Source: UBA1351 sp965140555
GTDB taxonomy: Bacteria; Bacillota; Clostridia; Lachnospirales; Vallitaleaceae
Assembly: GCA_965140555.1 (NCBI GenBank)
Contig: OZ223259.1
Coordinates: 1,860,001 to 1,924,000 of the forward strand
Length of the DNA: 64,000 nt
Direction of reading: 5' to 3'
Part shown: positions 35,842-45,009 of the stretch, in pieces
How the letters are laid out: each line of letters begins with the position of its first letter
Numbering within the stretch: position 1 is the first letter of the stretch
Translations under genes and position numbers: made by a program
The notes under the pieces: model-generated
Seen by the model: only the letters and a program-made list of their open reading frames with translations
Databases searched by the model: none
What the model was told of the DNA's origin: nothing

Positions 35842-36888
35842 TTATTGCTTGAATATACGAATTGAGCCAAGATCGGATACAAAGCTATAGTTGGAGGTGT
35901 CATTGTCTGTAAGTGGAAATTCAGAGTCAACATCACCTAAACTTGTACTGGCATAAATCGAAGCAGTAGTTGGTGGTAATGTAACGTCAATCGCTCCTAA
36001 GCTTGTTGAAACATTGATGGCATCAACGCCACCATGTAAATAAGCATCAATATTACCTAATTCAGTCGTAATGAATATTTTATCAATTGGTTGGGTAGTG
36101 AGTAAGTCGATATCACCCAAATCCTCTTCAATATTGAGAAGAGCGAGTTTTCCATTTAAAGTTAGATCAACACTGCCAAATTCAGACTCCACATCTAATT
36201 GTTCGATATCCTCTTTTGTATTCAAGGAAACGGATCCAAGATCACAACGAATATAGAGTGAGTCAAGAGCATTTTCTACAGTTAAGTCAATGTCACCTAG
36301 ATCAGCCATAATAGAAAGGACATCTGTATTCGTATATATATTGCTATCCGTTACAAGGGCAGCATTTGATTCAAAGGATAGTTTGTCAAAATGTGTATTC
36401 GTTGGAATGTGAATGCGTATACTACCATTATAATTTTGTGTAATAGCAAGATTATTCGCTGAAGAGCTACTGCTAATATATAATTGGGAATTTTCTAAGT
36501 GTGCTTCATAGTTAACTTGATACTTATTTGTATCCGGAATTTCACGAAAATACTCAACAAGAAGATCCGTACGATTTTCTTCAACAAAAGATATCTTTTC
36601 AATATCTGAGGTGATAAAAATTTCGGTAGGTAAGGAGAACGTATCGGATTTTTCGATAGTTCTTGTCGGATAATCACTGCTTCGGTCAGATGAAAAAATG
36701 GCTGATGCCATATTATCGGATAAGTAAGAGGTATTTTGATTCTGGACGATATATCCATATTCATCAACAAAGGCACTTAGTGAAATATCATGTCGGCGCA
36801 TATAAGATACGCTTATTGTAATACTGGCAATAGTTAATATGAGGAAAAAAATACAACTTTTTTTGATAAACGAATGAAATGTTTGCAT
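35842..36888 (-). CDS. DUF4097 family beta-strand repeat protein, membrane-anchored
   Basis: This 348-residue protein has an N-terminal membrane anchor (IFFLILTIASITISVSYM) and a C-terminal half of about eight short repeats of the type LGDIDL/FGSVDLTL/LGNIDAYL. The repeats are spaced about 20-23 residues apart, which predicts a beta-helix or beta-roll (DUF4097). The function is unknown; such proteins are usually envelope-associated. It shares one base with the DUF1700 gene upstream, forming a two-gene operon. Confidence 0.85.
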   Translation of the reverse strand: MQTFHSFIKKSCIFFLILTIASITISVSYMRRHDISLSAFVDEYGYIVQNQNTSYLSDNMASAIFSSDRSSDYPTRTIEKSDTFSLPTEIFITSDIEKISFVEENRTDLLVEYFREIPDTNKYQVNYEAHLENSQLYISSSSSANNLAITQNYNGSIRIHIPTNTHFDKLSFESNAALVTDSNIYTNTDVLSIMADLGDIDLTVENALDSLYIRCDLGSVSLNTKEDIEQLDVESEFGSVDLTLNGKLALLNIEEDLGDIDLLTTQPIDKIFITTELGNIDAYLHGGVDAINVSTSLGAIDVTLPPTTASIYASTSLGDVDSEFPLTDNDTSNYSFVSDLGSIRIFKQ

Positions 36889-37562
36889 TATACATACCCC
36901 CTAATAACATGAATATTCCACTGCACATATTTTATCGCAATAATGGCTAATAAACGTGTAACAGTAATAATAAGGATGCTCAGTAATCCACCTAATCCTA
37001 TAAACAGACCTGCCCCGGCATAATAAAGTGTAGGATGAGCTAACATAACCGTAGGAAGCGAAATCACGGAAAGGCCTAAACCGGTTAAACCACTAATAAC
37101 TAATACAATGCCTGAAATAAAACTACTAATACCTGCAATAAGAAGGCCAAGATCCAAACTTATAATGGCAATGGCAGGAGCTAAAACAATAATCAGGTTA
37201 AAAAATAGAAGAAGTAGTGCAAGGAGAAACCCGGAAAGAAAGCTACGACCTTTTTTATAATCCGGATTATAAGGTGGGTAAGCATTCGTGGGAGATGGGG
37301 GAATATAGTGTTGCCTTCTATCATCTCCCACGGTATCCTTGCGAAGTGGCAATTGAGCATCAGGTAGTGATAAATTTCTAGATTCCAAGATGGGTGTCGC
37401 GTAATCCAGAGGACGTCCCAATTCTTGGACAATGTGTTCTATATCATCCGGTAAAACATCCTTAAATCTATCTTCAACTTGTCTCATAATTTGATGGCGT
37501 TCATGTTCATCAAGGGGAGCGAGTAATTGATTCAATTGATGAAGATAATTATACTTGTTCAT
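36888..37562 (-). CDS. DUF1700/HAAS-domain membrane protein
   Basis: This 224-residue protein begins with a HAAS-type helical domain (YLHQLNQLLAPLDEHERHQIMRQVEDRFKDVLPDD.. ELGRPLDYA). A linker and about four membrane segments (from residue 108 on) follow. In many Firmicutes DUF1700 and DUF4097 genes form an operon behind a PadR regulator; here the pair is present but no padR is adjacent. A role in envelope stress signalling is only inferred. Confidence 0.85.
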   Translation of the reverse strand: MNKYNYLHQLNQLLAPLDEHERHQIMRQVEDRFKDVLPDDIEHIVQELGRPLDYATPILESRNLSLPDAQLPLRKDTVGDDRRQHYIPPSPTNAYPPYNPDYKKGRSFLSGFLLALLLLFFNLIIVLAPAIAIISLDLGLLIAGISSFISGIVLVISGLTGLGLSVISLPTVMLAHPTLYYAGAGLFIGLGGLLSILIITVTRLLAIIAIKYVQWNIHVIRGYV

Positions 37563-37679
37563 TTGGTACCTCCATAGGGACTTTCATTCATGGTGGAATG
37601 TTATATTATTCACTTTAACAAGATAAACTTTGGATTAGAATAGGGCAAGGTTAGAATTAGATTAGAAAAGAAGAGAGTT

Positions 37680-37709
37680 TTGCTTTAAGGCCTTATCCTG
37701 TTGTATACT
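37680..37709 (+). promoter_or_regulatory. Probable promoter of fxsA
   Basis: TTGCTT (37680-37685) and TATACT (37704-37709) are 18 bp apart and lie 45 bp before the fxsA start. Confidence 0.45.
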
Positions 37710-37753
37710 AAAACATATGAGACGTTTAAATGAATGAAAAGAGGTGACGTTGT

Positions 37754-38140
37754 ATGCGGCGTAAAAATTTTTTTGTAACCCTTTTTCTGTTATTTACATT
37801 GATTCCGTTGGTTGAATTATATATACTTGTCCAATTAACACATCTTCTTAATTTATGGTGGACCTTTGCCATAGTCATAATAACAGGAATTATTGGTGCT
37901 TCTATGGCAAAAAAAGAAATTCGGCATGTGTTTCATGAATTCAAAGAAACAGTATCGATGGGGCAGGTCCCTGGGCAAGAAATGTTAAACGGATTATGTG
38001 TATTTGCCGGAGCAATTTTTTTAGTGACACCCGGCTTATTAACGGATATTACCGGATTTACCCTATTGTTGCCTATAACAAGGCAATTGTATGTACGATT
38101 TATAAAAGAGAAAGCTTCGCGGTATATAAATCCTTATTAA
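37754..38140 (+). CDS. fxsA: FxsA family membrane protein
   Basis: This 128-residue protein has four hydrophobic segments and the FxsA pattern: LIPLVELYILVQLTHLLNLWWTFAIVIITGIIGASMA, then GAIFLVTPGLLTDITGFTLLLPITR. In E. coli FxsA affects exclusion of phage T7 by the F plasmid; its normal role is unknown. It precedes the fatty-acid operon by 178 bp but has its own promoter. Confidence 0.88.
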   Translation: MRRKNFFVTLFLLFTLIPLVELYILVQLTHLLNLWWTFAIVIITGIIGASMAKKEIRHVFHEFKETVSMGQVPGQEMLNGLCVFAGAIFLVTPGLLTDITGFTLLLPITRQLYVRFIKEKASRYINPY

Positions 38141-38205
38141 TGATCCTATCGGATGGATGCCGGGCTACGTAAGAAAAGAGCATGATTCGCCTTTAACTCA
38201 AAGTC

Positions 38206-38234
38206 TTGACAAAATTTTAAAAAGGCGATATACT
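38206..38234 (+). promoter_or_regulatory. Promoter of the fatty-acid synthesis operon
   Basis: TTGACA (38206-38211) and TATACT (38229-38234) are 17 bp apart, an almost ideal sigma-A promoter. The first FabT-like box begins at the last base of the -10 element, so a bound repressor would cover the start site. Confidence 0.85.
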
Positions 38235-38267
38235 TTGAACATCAAACTATTTGGTTTGAACATCAAA
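38234..38267 (+). promoter_or_regulatory. Two FabT-like operator boxes before fabH
   Basis: The sequence TTTGAACATCAAA occurs twice (38234-38246 and 38255-38267), spaced 21 bp, two helical turns. It resembles the TTTGA-n3-TCAAA palindrome bound by the MarR-type fatty-acid regulator FabT. A related perfect palindrome precedes the desaturase at 47876. No fabT gene is in the window. Confidence 0.75.
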
Positions 38268-38318
38268 GTATTTGAAAGTTGGTTTCACCACGTTTGCTTT
38301 CAAACGGAGGAGGCTCAT

Positions 38319-39284
38319 ATGTATCACGGAAAGATTACACAAACCGGCAGTTATTTACCATCACTTAAAGTGTCCAATGATGATTTATCGAAGATTATGG
38401 ATACGAGCCATGAATGGATTTATTCCAGGACAGGGATTGTGACGAGACATATAGCCGGTAAAGAATCCGTCACAGATATGGCGGTGGAAGCAGCAAATCG
38501 AGCCTTAGAACATGCATCCTATGGTGCTGAGAGTATTGATATGATTGTCGTGGCAACGGTTTCATCCGAGTATTCCATGCCATCCATTGCATGTCAGGTA
38601 CAAAAAGGTATAGGGGCCCATGAAGCATTTTGTTTTGACTTACAAGCTGCTTGTTCAGGTTTTGTCTATGGGTTAGATGTTATCGATCAATATATGCGTT
38701 CAGGTCGTATTAAAAAGGCCTTACTCATAGGCGTTGAGAAATTAAGTCGACTTCTTAATTGGGAAGATCGTTCTACCTGTGTATTATTTGGAGACGGAGC
38801 CGGAGCAGTTCTTATTGAAGCGACAGATTCAGAATTAGGAATTCAAGGGATTGAACTTTATTCAATCGGTGAACAATGGGATGCGTTAGTGGCCGTTAAT
38901 GGGAATGAGAAAAATCCATTTTACGATGCTGTATCTCAAGAAGGATTAACGATGGATGGAAGAGGGGTTTTTCAGTTTGCCTGTACAAAGGTAACGGAAG
39001 GGTTTAACACTCTTTTTGAGAGCCTGGAAATCAGTCCGAATGATATGGACCATTACGTTTTACATCAAGCCAATAAGCGGATTATAGAGCGTATATCCAA
39101 AAAGATGAACGTTCCTATGGAACGATTTTTTATGAACATGGATCAGGTGGGTAATACGTCAGCGGCATCAATACCGTTAGCATTAGATGCTATGAATGAG
39201 CAAGGAAAACTCAAGGGAAAGACAGTTGCTTTATCAGGATTCGGAGCCGGACTGACATATGGCGTCGGCATTGTTAAATTTTAG
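38319..39284 (+). CDS. fabH: Beta-ketoacyl-ACP synthase III
   Basis: FabH starts fatty-acid chains by condensing acyl-CoA with malonyl-ACP. The ATG at 38319 follows GGAGGAGG and gives 321 residues; the open frame further upstream runs through promoter and operator and is not coding. Catalytic residues are visible: C112 (QAACSGFVYG), the histidine in HQANKRI and the asparagine in GNTSAASIP. It is the first gene of the fab-acc operon. Confidence 0.96.
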   Translation: MYHGKITQTGSYLPSLKVSNDDLSKIMDTSHEWIYSRTGIVTRHIAGKESVTDMAVEAANRALEHASYGAESIDMIVVATVSSEYSMPSIACQVQKGIGAHEAFCFDLQAACSGFVYGLDVIDQYMRSGRIKKALLIGVEKLSRLLNWEDRSTCVLFGDGAGAVLIEATDSELGIQGIELYSIGEQWDALVAVNGNEKNPFYDAVSQEGLTMDGRGVFQFACTKVTEGFNTLFESLEISPNDMDHYVLHQANKRIIERISKKMNVPMERFFMNMDQVGNTSAASIPLALDAMNEQGKLKGKTVALSGFGAGLTYGVGIVKF

Positions 39285-39382
39285 GAACTTACCCGCATAT
39301 AAGCGGTTCAAGTGATATACTACATGAACATGTAGATGATACATAATATAAAGATTATTATTTTTTTAATAGGAGGACAAAC

Positions 39383-39610
39383 ATGGAGTTTGAAAAATTG
39401 CAAGATATTATCGTTGAAGAATTAGGTGTAGACAAAGAGGAAGTAACAGTAGAAGCTTCTTTTTCAGATGATTTAGGTGCGGATTCATTGGATTTGTTTG
39501 AATTGGTTATGTCCATTGAAGATACATTTGGTGTTGCAATACCGAATGAAAAATTAGCAGATATCAAAACAGTACAAGATGCAGTCGATTATATCGAGGC
39601 GAATCAATAA
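39383..39610 (+). CDS. acpP: Acyl carrier protein
   Basis: This 75-residue acidic ACP carries growing acyl chains on a phosphopantetheine attached to S35 in DLGADSLDLFELVM. It has GGAGG upstream. A hairpin follows in the 157-bp gap before fabD, a place where many clostridial clusters have fabK. Confidence 0.96.
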   Translation: MEFEKLQDIIVEELGVDKEEVTVEASFSDDLGADSLDLFELVMSIEDTFGVAIPNEKLADIKTVQDAVDYIEANQ

Positions 39611-39620
39611 AAAGTGTCTA

Positions 39621-39660
39621 TATGCAGCTGCAGATAACAGTCGATATTTGTAGCTGCATA
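39621..39660 (+). repeat. Hairpin between acpP and fabD
   Basis: TATGCAGCT (39621-39629) and AGCTGCATA (39652-39660) can pair. There is no strong T-run afterwards (TTTGTATGG), so it more likely stabilises the abundant acpP message than stops transcription fully. Confidence 0.6.
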
Positions 39661-39767
39661 TTTGTATGGATTATTCTTAAGTATAGAGAAGATATATACA
39701 AATAACACCTATAGGCAAGACCTAATCAGGAAAGACTAAATGAACAGAGTTGGTATAAGGAGGCAAT

Positions 39768-40715
39768 ATGGGTAAAATAGCATGGATTTTTCCGGGGCAA
39801 GGTGCGCAGGAAAAAGGAATGGGTATGTCCCTAATCGATACAGATGTAAAAGCAAAAGAACGATTTGAAGAAAGTCAACGTGTATTGGATTTTGACTTAA
39901 AAACACTTATTACAGAAGAAGAAGCACCTCTAAATCAAACGGCGTATACACAACCGGCACTTTTGGCAGTTAGCATTATACTCATGGAAGCCTGGCAACG
40001 ATTACTTGCTCAGGAAGGTATTGAGCAACAGCCTGATGTTGTAGCGGGCCTTAGCTTAGGTGAATACAGTGCTCTTGTTGCTACAGGAGCTCTTTCATTT
40101 ATTGATGCGGTGAGCTTGGTACGCAAACGTGGCTTATTGATGGAAGAAGCCGGACGTGAACGACCGGGAACAATGGCAGCTGTGCTAAAAGGGAATAGCA
40201 GTCGAATAAAGGAAATCTGTGATGAACAGGACAGTTGCGTTGTGGTTGCCAATTACAACAGTCCCGTCCAAGTGGTTATATCAGGCGAACAAGCGGGTGT
40301 TGATGCAGCCAGTCAACAATTGAAAGAAGAAAAAATGCGCGTTGTACCGTTATCGGTAAGTGGAGCCTTTCATTCACCCCTTATGGAATCAGCAGCAGTG
40401 GGTCTATCAAAGGCTCTTACACATATAACATGGCAGGAACCTAAGATTCCGTATATTACCAATGTAACAGCAGATGTGGTAATGGAAAAAGATGCCATTG
40501 CACAGTTGTTGGTAGATCAGTTAACGGGATCAGTCAGATGGCAAGAATCTATAGAAAAAATGATTGATGACGGTGTCGATACTTTTTATGAAATCGGTCC
40601 GGGAAACACATTACAAGGATTGGTAAAGAAAATTAATCGCAAGGTGAAAGTATATAATCTATCATCCCTTGAAGCGATGCAGCATGTATTGGAAGAAATA
40701 AAAGGAGAGGTATAA
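39768..40715 (+). CDS. fabD: ACP S-malonyltransferase
   Basis: This 315-residue FabD transfers malonyl from CoA to ACP. It has the FPGQGAQ start motif, the nucleophile S96 in GLSLGEYSAL and the partner histidine in SGAFHSPLM. A good site (AAGGAGG) precedes the ATG. It overlaps fabG by one base. Confidence 0.96.
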   Translation: MGKIAWIFPGQGAQEKGMGMSLIDTDVKAKERFEESQRVLDFDLKTLITEEEAPLNQTAYTQPALLAVSIILMEAWQRLLAQEGIEQQPDVVAGLSLGEYSALVATGALSFIDAVSLVRKRGLLMEEAGRERPGTMAAVLKGNSSRIKEICDEQDSCVVVANYNSPVQVVISGEQAGVDAASQQLKEEKMRVVPLSVSGAFHSPLMESAAVGLSKALTHITWQEPKIPYITNVTADVVMEKDAIAQLLVDQLTGSVRWQESIEKMIDDGVDTFYEIGPGNTLQGLVKKINRKVKVYNLSSLEAMQHVLEEIKGEV

Positions 40716-41452
40716 TGGAGAAGAAAATAGCTTGTGTAACAGGGGCAAGTCGAGGTATAGGAAAAGCTATAGCCATTGAATTAGCAAAAAACGGATATTT
40801 TGTAGCCATTAACTACCGAAGTCGTGAAGAAGAGGCACAACAAGTTCTTGAAATGATTCAGGCAGAAGGCGGAGACGGAATGATTATTCAAGGGGATGTG
40901 GCAGACTATGAACAAGCCGGTCACATGATTGAAACCATTCAAAAAGAATATGGAACGATTGCTGTCTTGATTAACAATGCAGGAATTACAAAGGATACGT
41001 TGATGTTACGCATGGATGAGGAAACCTTTTCCAGTGTTATCGATGTGAATTTAAAGGGGACGTATCATTGTATCAAGCATGTGACGCGATCCATGTTCAA
41101 GCAACGCCATGGTGTCATTATTAATATGAGTTCTGTTGTGGGGATTACAGGAAATGCAGGACAAGCCAATTATGCTGCTTCTAAAGCAGGGGTTATCGGT
41201 CTGACAAAATCCCTTGCCAAAGAATATGCGCCGCGTGGCATACGAGTTAACGCTGTGGCACCTGGGTTTATTGATACGGAAATGACTCAAGAATTAAGTG
41301 ACGACATTCAAACGACGATTAAACAGCAAATTCCGTTAAACGCATTCGGAAAACCGGAAGATGTTGCACGATTGGTTCGTTTCTTGGTATCTGAAGATGC
41401 ACGATATATTACAGGACAAACGATTGCCGTTGACGGCGGAATGACCATGTAA
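40715..41452 (+). CDS. fabG: 3-oxoacyl-ACP reductase
   Basis: This 245-residue short-chain dehydrogenase has the NADPH-binding motif TGASRGIGKAIA, NNAG at 87-90 and the catalytic S140, Y153 and K157. It reduces beta-ketoacyl-ACP in the elongation cycle. fabF follows after 11 bp. Confidence 0.96.
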   Translation: MEKKIACVTGASRGIGKAIAIELAKNGYFVAINYRSREEEAQQVLEMIQAEGGDGMIIQGDVADYEQAGHMIETIQKEYGTIAVLINNAGITKDTLMLRMDEETFSSVIDVNLKGTYHCIKHVTRSMFKQRHGVIINMSSVVGITGNAGQANYAASKAGVIGLTKSLAKEYAPRGIRVNAVAPGFIDTEMTQELSDDIQTTIKQQIPLNAFGKPEDVARLVRFLVSEDARYITGQTIAVDGGMTM

Positions 41453-41463
41453 GGAGAGAGATT

Positions 41464-42699
41464 ATGCGTAGAGTAGTTATAACAGGCCTAGGAGCTATTA
41501 CCCCCTTAGGGTTAGATGCAGATACATTTTGGGAAGCAGTCAAAAAGGGAGAACGAGGCATCGCACCGATTACCCATTTTGATACGACGGATTATACTGT
41601 GAAGTTAGCGGCTGAAGTGAAGGGCTTTGATCCTAAGAACTATATGGATCGGAAAAATGCACGTAAATACGACGTGTTTTCTCAATTTGCTGTGGCAGCG
41701 GCAAAAGAAGCACTAGCGCATTCCAAAATTAATTTAGAAGAAGAAGATCCCTATCGAATCGGTGTGATTGTAGCATCAGGTATTGGTGGATTGGGTACGA
41801 TGGAACAAGAAGAGCAAAAATTGATGACAAAAGGACCACATCGTGTTTCACCATCACTGATTCCTAAGATTATTACCAATATGGCAGCAGGTAACATTGC
41901 CATTGAATTAGGCGTAAAAGGAATCAATACGAATGTAGTTACAGCATGTGCCAGTGCAACGAATTCGATTGGTGAGGCATTCCGATCCATCCGTTATGGT
42001 GTAGCAGATGCCATATTATGTGGCGGAACAGAGAGTTCTATTGTACCCCTTGGTATTGCAGGCTTTGCCAATATGACCGCATTATCAACCAATGATGATC
42101 CGTTAACGGCTTCACGTCCCTTTGATAAAGCTAGAGATGGCTTTGTTATGGGTGAAGGCGCCGGAGTTCTTGTATTAGAAGAATATGAACATGCCAAAAA
42201 TCGTGGAGCGACCATTATTGCAGAGATTGTCGGATATGGCGCAACATGTGATGCTTATCATCTAACATCCCCGGACCCTGAAGGAAAAGGGGCAGCCAAA
42301 GCTATGGAGTTTGCTATGGCAGAAGCTGGTGTTTCGCCGGAAGAAGTGGGCTATATCAATGCCCATGGAACAAGTACGCCGTATAATGACCATTTTGAAA
42401 CGGTAGCCATTAAACGTGCTTTTGGCGATCATGCTTATAAATTGAAGATTAACTCAACCAAATCTATGACAGGTCATCTCCTTGGAGCAGCCGGTGGGGT
42501 AGAAGCCATTGTTACTGCAAAATCACTGCAAGAGCAATTTATACATCCGACTATGGGGTTACAAGAGGCAGGAGAACACTGTGATTTGGATTATGTACCC
42601 GGTGAAGGACAGAAAGCAACTATAAACTATGCCTTAAGCAATTCACTAGGCTTTGGCGGGCATAATGCATGTCTGTTATTCAAAAAGTGGGACGAATAA
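41464..42699 (+). CDS. fabF: Beta-ketoacyl-ACP synthase II
   Basis: This 411-residue condensing enzyme has the nucleophile C162 (TACASATNSIG) and the histidines in NAHGTSTPYND and KSMTGHLLGAAG. It elongates acyl-ACP with malonyl-ACP and in other bacteria is the temperature-responsive KAS II. Confidence 0.97.
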   Translation: MRRVVITGLGAITPLGLDADTFWEAVKKGERGIAPITHFDTTDYTVKLAAEVKGFDPKNYMDRKNARKYDVFSQFAVAAAKEALAHSKINLEEEDPYRIGVIVASGIGGLGTMEQEEQKLMTKGPHRVSPSLIPKIITNMAAGNIAIELGVKGINTNVVTACASATNSIGEAFRSIRYGVADAILCGGTESSIVPLGIAGFANMTALSTNDDPLTASRPFDKARDGFVMGEGAGVLVLEEYEHAKNRGATIIAEIVGYGATCDAYHLTSPDPEGKGAAKAMEFAMAEAGVSPEEVGYINAHGTSTPYNDHFETVAIKRAFGDHAYKLKINSTKSMTGHLLGAAGGVEAIVTAKSLQEQFIHPTMGLQEAGEHCDLDYVPGEGQKATINYALSNSLGFGGHNACLLFKKWDE

Positions 42700-42708
42700 G
42701 GAGGAGCT

Positions 42709-43224
42709 ATGACGACAGAAGAAGTATTGAATCTAATTGAGCATTTAACAGCAACAGGCTATCAACATATGGATGTATCCCATGAAGGAACCCATATTTT
42801 ATTATCCAATACAACGATGGTACAGACAGTGCCGCAGGGGACCCCATCACCACAGACAACATCATCACCTGTGACATCGGTACAACAGGGGCAGGCGATA
42901 GAGACACAACAACAGGTTTCTGACAGACAATCTTCAAATAAGGAAGCGGATAAGGACACATCTGCGAATGTAAAGGTAGAGAGTCAAGAAGGAATTCTTA
43001 TTGAATCACCGATTGTCGGAACCTATTACAGCGCCCCAACACCGGAAGAGGACGATTTTGTTTCCGTTGGCCAACAGGTCAAAAAGGGAGATGTCCTTTG
43101 TATTATTGAAGCCATGAAACTAATGAATGAGATTGAAGCGGATCGGGACGGAACGATTTTGGAAATCCTTGTTACCAATGAACAAGGCGTGGAGTTTGGT
43201 CAGCCGTTGTTTCGAATTGGATAG
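42709..43224 (+). CDS. accB: Acetyl-CoA carboxylase biotin carboxyl carrier protein
   Basis: This 171-residue BCCP has a short N-terminal region, a Q/T/S-rich flexible linker (about residues 45-85) and a biotinyl domain. The biotin lysine is K137 in IIEAMKLMNEIEAD. It carries carboxybiotin between AccC and AccDA. fabZ follows after 9 bp. Confidence 0.96.
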   Translation: MTTEEVLNLIEHLTATGYQHMDVSHEGTHILLSNTTMVQTVPQGTPSPQTTSSPVTSVQQGQAIETQQQVSDRQSSNKEADKDTSANVKVESQEGILIESPIVGTYYSAPTPEEDDFVSVGQQVKKGDVLCIIEAMKLMNEIEADRDGTILEILVTNEQGVEFGQPLFRIG

Positions 43225-43233
43225 GAGGAACGC

Positions 43234-43656
43234 ATGTTAAATATTAATGAAATTAAAGCAATAATTCCCCATCGTGAGCCGTTCTTACTCATTGACCGAA
43301 TTGATGCCTTAGAGGCAGGCCAATCGGCATCAGGGATTAAAAATGTTACGTATAACGAGTATTTTTTTCGAGGACATTTTCCTGAAGAACCGGTGATGCC
43401 CGGGGTGCTCATCATTGAGGCACTCGCTCAAACCGGAGCCGTAGCCATTTTATCTGTTGAAGAAAATAAAGGCAAGACAGCGTATTTTGCCGGTTTGAAT
43501 AAAGTTAAGTTTAAGAGAAAAGTTGTACCGGGCGATACGTTAACCTTGGATGTTGAAATTGTGAGACAAAAAGGACCTGTAGGTATCGGAAATGGTATTG
43601 CAAAAGTCGGTGATGAAGTCGCAGTAACTTGTGAACTCACATTTTATGTAGGGTAG
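43234..43656 (+). CDS. fabZ: 3-hydroxyacyl-ACP dehydratase FabZ
   Basis: This 140-residue hot-dog-fold dehydratase has the catalytic H48 and E62 in GHFPEEPVMPGVLIIEALAQ. It removes water from 3-hydroxyacyl-ACP. No FabA-type isomerase is present in the cluster. Confidence 0.96.
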   Translation: MLNINEIKAIIPHREPFLLIDRIDALEAGQSASGIKNVTYNEYFFRGHFPEEPVMPGVLIIEALAQTGAVAILSVEENKGKTAYFAGLNKVKFKRKVVPGDTLTLDVEIVRQKGPVGIGNGIAKVGDEVAVTCELTFYVG

Positions 43657-43664
43657 GTGAGAGG

Positions 43665-45005
43665 ATGTTCAAGAAAATACTTATTGCCAATCGAGGTGAA
43701 ATAGCTGTACGTATTATACGTGCCTGTCGTGAGTTAGGTATACGCACGGTGGCTATCTATTCTACAGCGGATAAGGAAGCCTTACATACCCTTCTTGCCG
43801 ACGAAGCAGTGTGTATCGGTCCGGCTAAGGCAACGGAAAGCTATCTGGACATCAAACGGATTATTAGTGCTGCAGTCATTACCGGTGCCAATGGTATTCA
43901 CCCCGGATTTGGATTCCTATCAGAGAATGCTAAGTTTGCCAAGATATGTGAAGAATCGAATATTAAACTCATCGGCCCAACGTCAGAAATGATGCGGATG
44001 ATGGGAAATAAAACGCAAGCAAGAGCGACAATGATTGATGCGAAGGTTCCTGTTGTTCCGGGATCGGAAGGAACCATTGTAACAGCACAAGAAGCCGTGG
44101 ATATGGCGCTTGAGATTGGATTCCCTCTTATCATTAAAGCCGCCAATGGTGGTGGTGGCAAGGGGATGCGTGTCGCTCGTAATATAGAAGAAGTGCGCGC
44201 CATGTTCAACCTAGCTCAGAAAGAGGCTATTGCATCTTTTAGTGATGATGGGATGTATATGGAACGCTATATCGAGAATCCAAAGCATATAGAATTCCAA
44301 ATTATGGCAGATGAAAAAGGGCATATTGTTCACTTAGGAGAACGAGATTGTTCCGTACAACGTCGTCATCAGAAGGTTGTAGAAGAAGCTCCTTCTACTG
44401 CGTTGAGTCCTTCGTTGCGGAAAAAGATGGGAGCAGTAGCTGTTAAAGCGGCAAAAGCTATCGGATATATCAATGCCGGAACCGTTGAATTTTTGTTAGA
44501 TCAAGAGGATAATTTCTATTTTATGGAGATGAACACACGGATTCAGGTAGAACATCCGATAACGGAGATGATTACAGGCATTGATTTAGTGAAAAAACAG
44601 ATTGAAGTGGCAGCAGGATTACCGTTGGGCTTAAGTCAAAGTGATATTCGTCTGGAGGGTCATGCCATTGAATGTCGCATCAATGCAGAAGATGTGGAAA
44701 AGGATTTCAGACCTAGCCCGGGAACCATTCAGAATCTTATCATGCCTGGAGGAAAAGGTATACGTATAGATTCCGGTATCTATAGCGGATATACGGTTGT
44801 ACCCTATTATGATTCTATGTTGGCGAAATTAATCGTTCATGGCAAGGATCGAGAAGAAGCAATCGCCAAAATGAAAAGTGCATTAGGTGAGTTTATTGTG
44901 GAAGGGATGAAAACTAATATAGAGTTTCATTACGATATTTTAAATCACCCACTATTTGAAAGCGGTGCATACAACACAAGCTTCATCGAGAAAATGAAAG
45001 AGTGA
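43665..45005 (+). CDS. accC: Acetyl-CoA carboxylase biotin carboxylase subunit
   Basis: This 446-residue ATP-grasp enzyme carboxylates biotin on AccB with bicarbonate and ATP. Visible are the N-terminal KILIANRGEIAVRIIRACRELG, the glycine-rich loop KAANGGGGKGMRV and the MEMNTRIQVEHPITEMITG motif. accD follows after 4 bp. Confidence 0.97.
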   Translation: MFKKILIANRGEIAVRIIRACRELGIRTVAIYSTADKEALHTLLADEAVCIGPAKATESYLDIKRIISAAVITGANGIHPGFGFLSENAKFAKICEESNIKLIGPTSEMMRMMGNKTQARATMIDAKVPVVPGSEGTIVTAQEAVDMALEIGFPLIIKAANGGGGKGMRVARNIEEVRAMFNLAQKEAIASFSDDGMYMERYIENPKHIEFQIMADEKGHIVHLGERDCSVQRRHQKVVEEAPSTALSPSLRKKMGAVAVKAAKAIGYINAGTVEFLLDQEDNFYFMEMNTRIQVEHPITEMITGIDLVKKQIEVAAGLPLGLSQSDIRLEGHAIECRINAEDVEKDFRPSPGTIQNLIMPGGKGIRIDSGIYSGYTVVPYYDSMLAKLIVHGKDREEAIAKMKSALGEFIVEGMKTNIEFHYDILNHPLFESGAYNTSFIEKMKE

Positions 45006-45009
45006 TGGT

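Noticed and set aside
38157..38318. N-terminal extension of fabH
   Set aside because: It covers the promoter and both FabT-like boxes; the ATG at 38319 has a near-perfect site and the normal FabH start.
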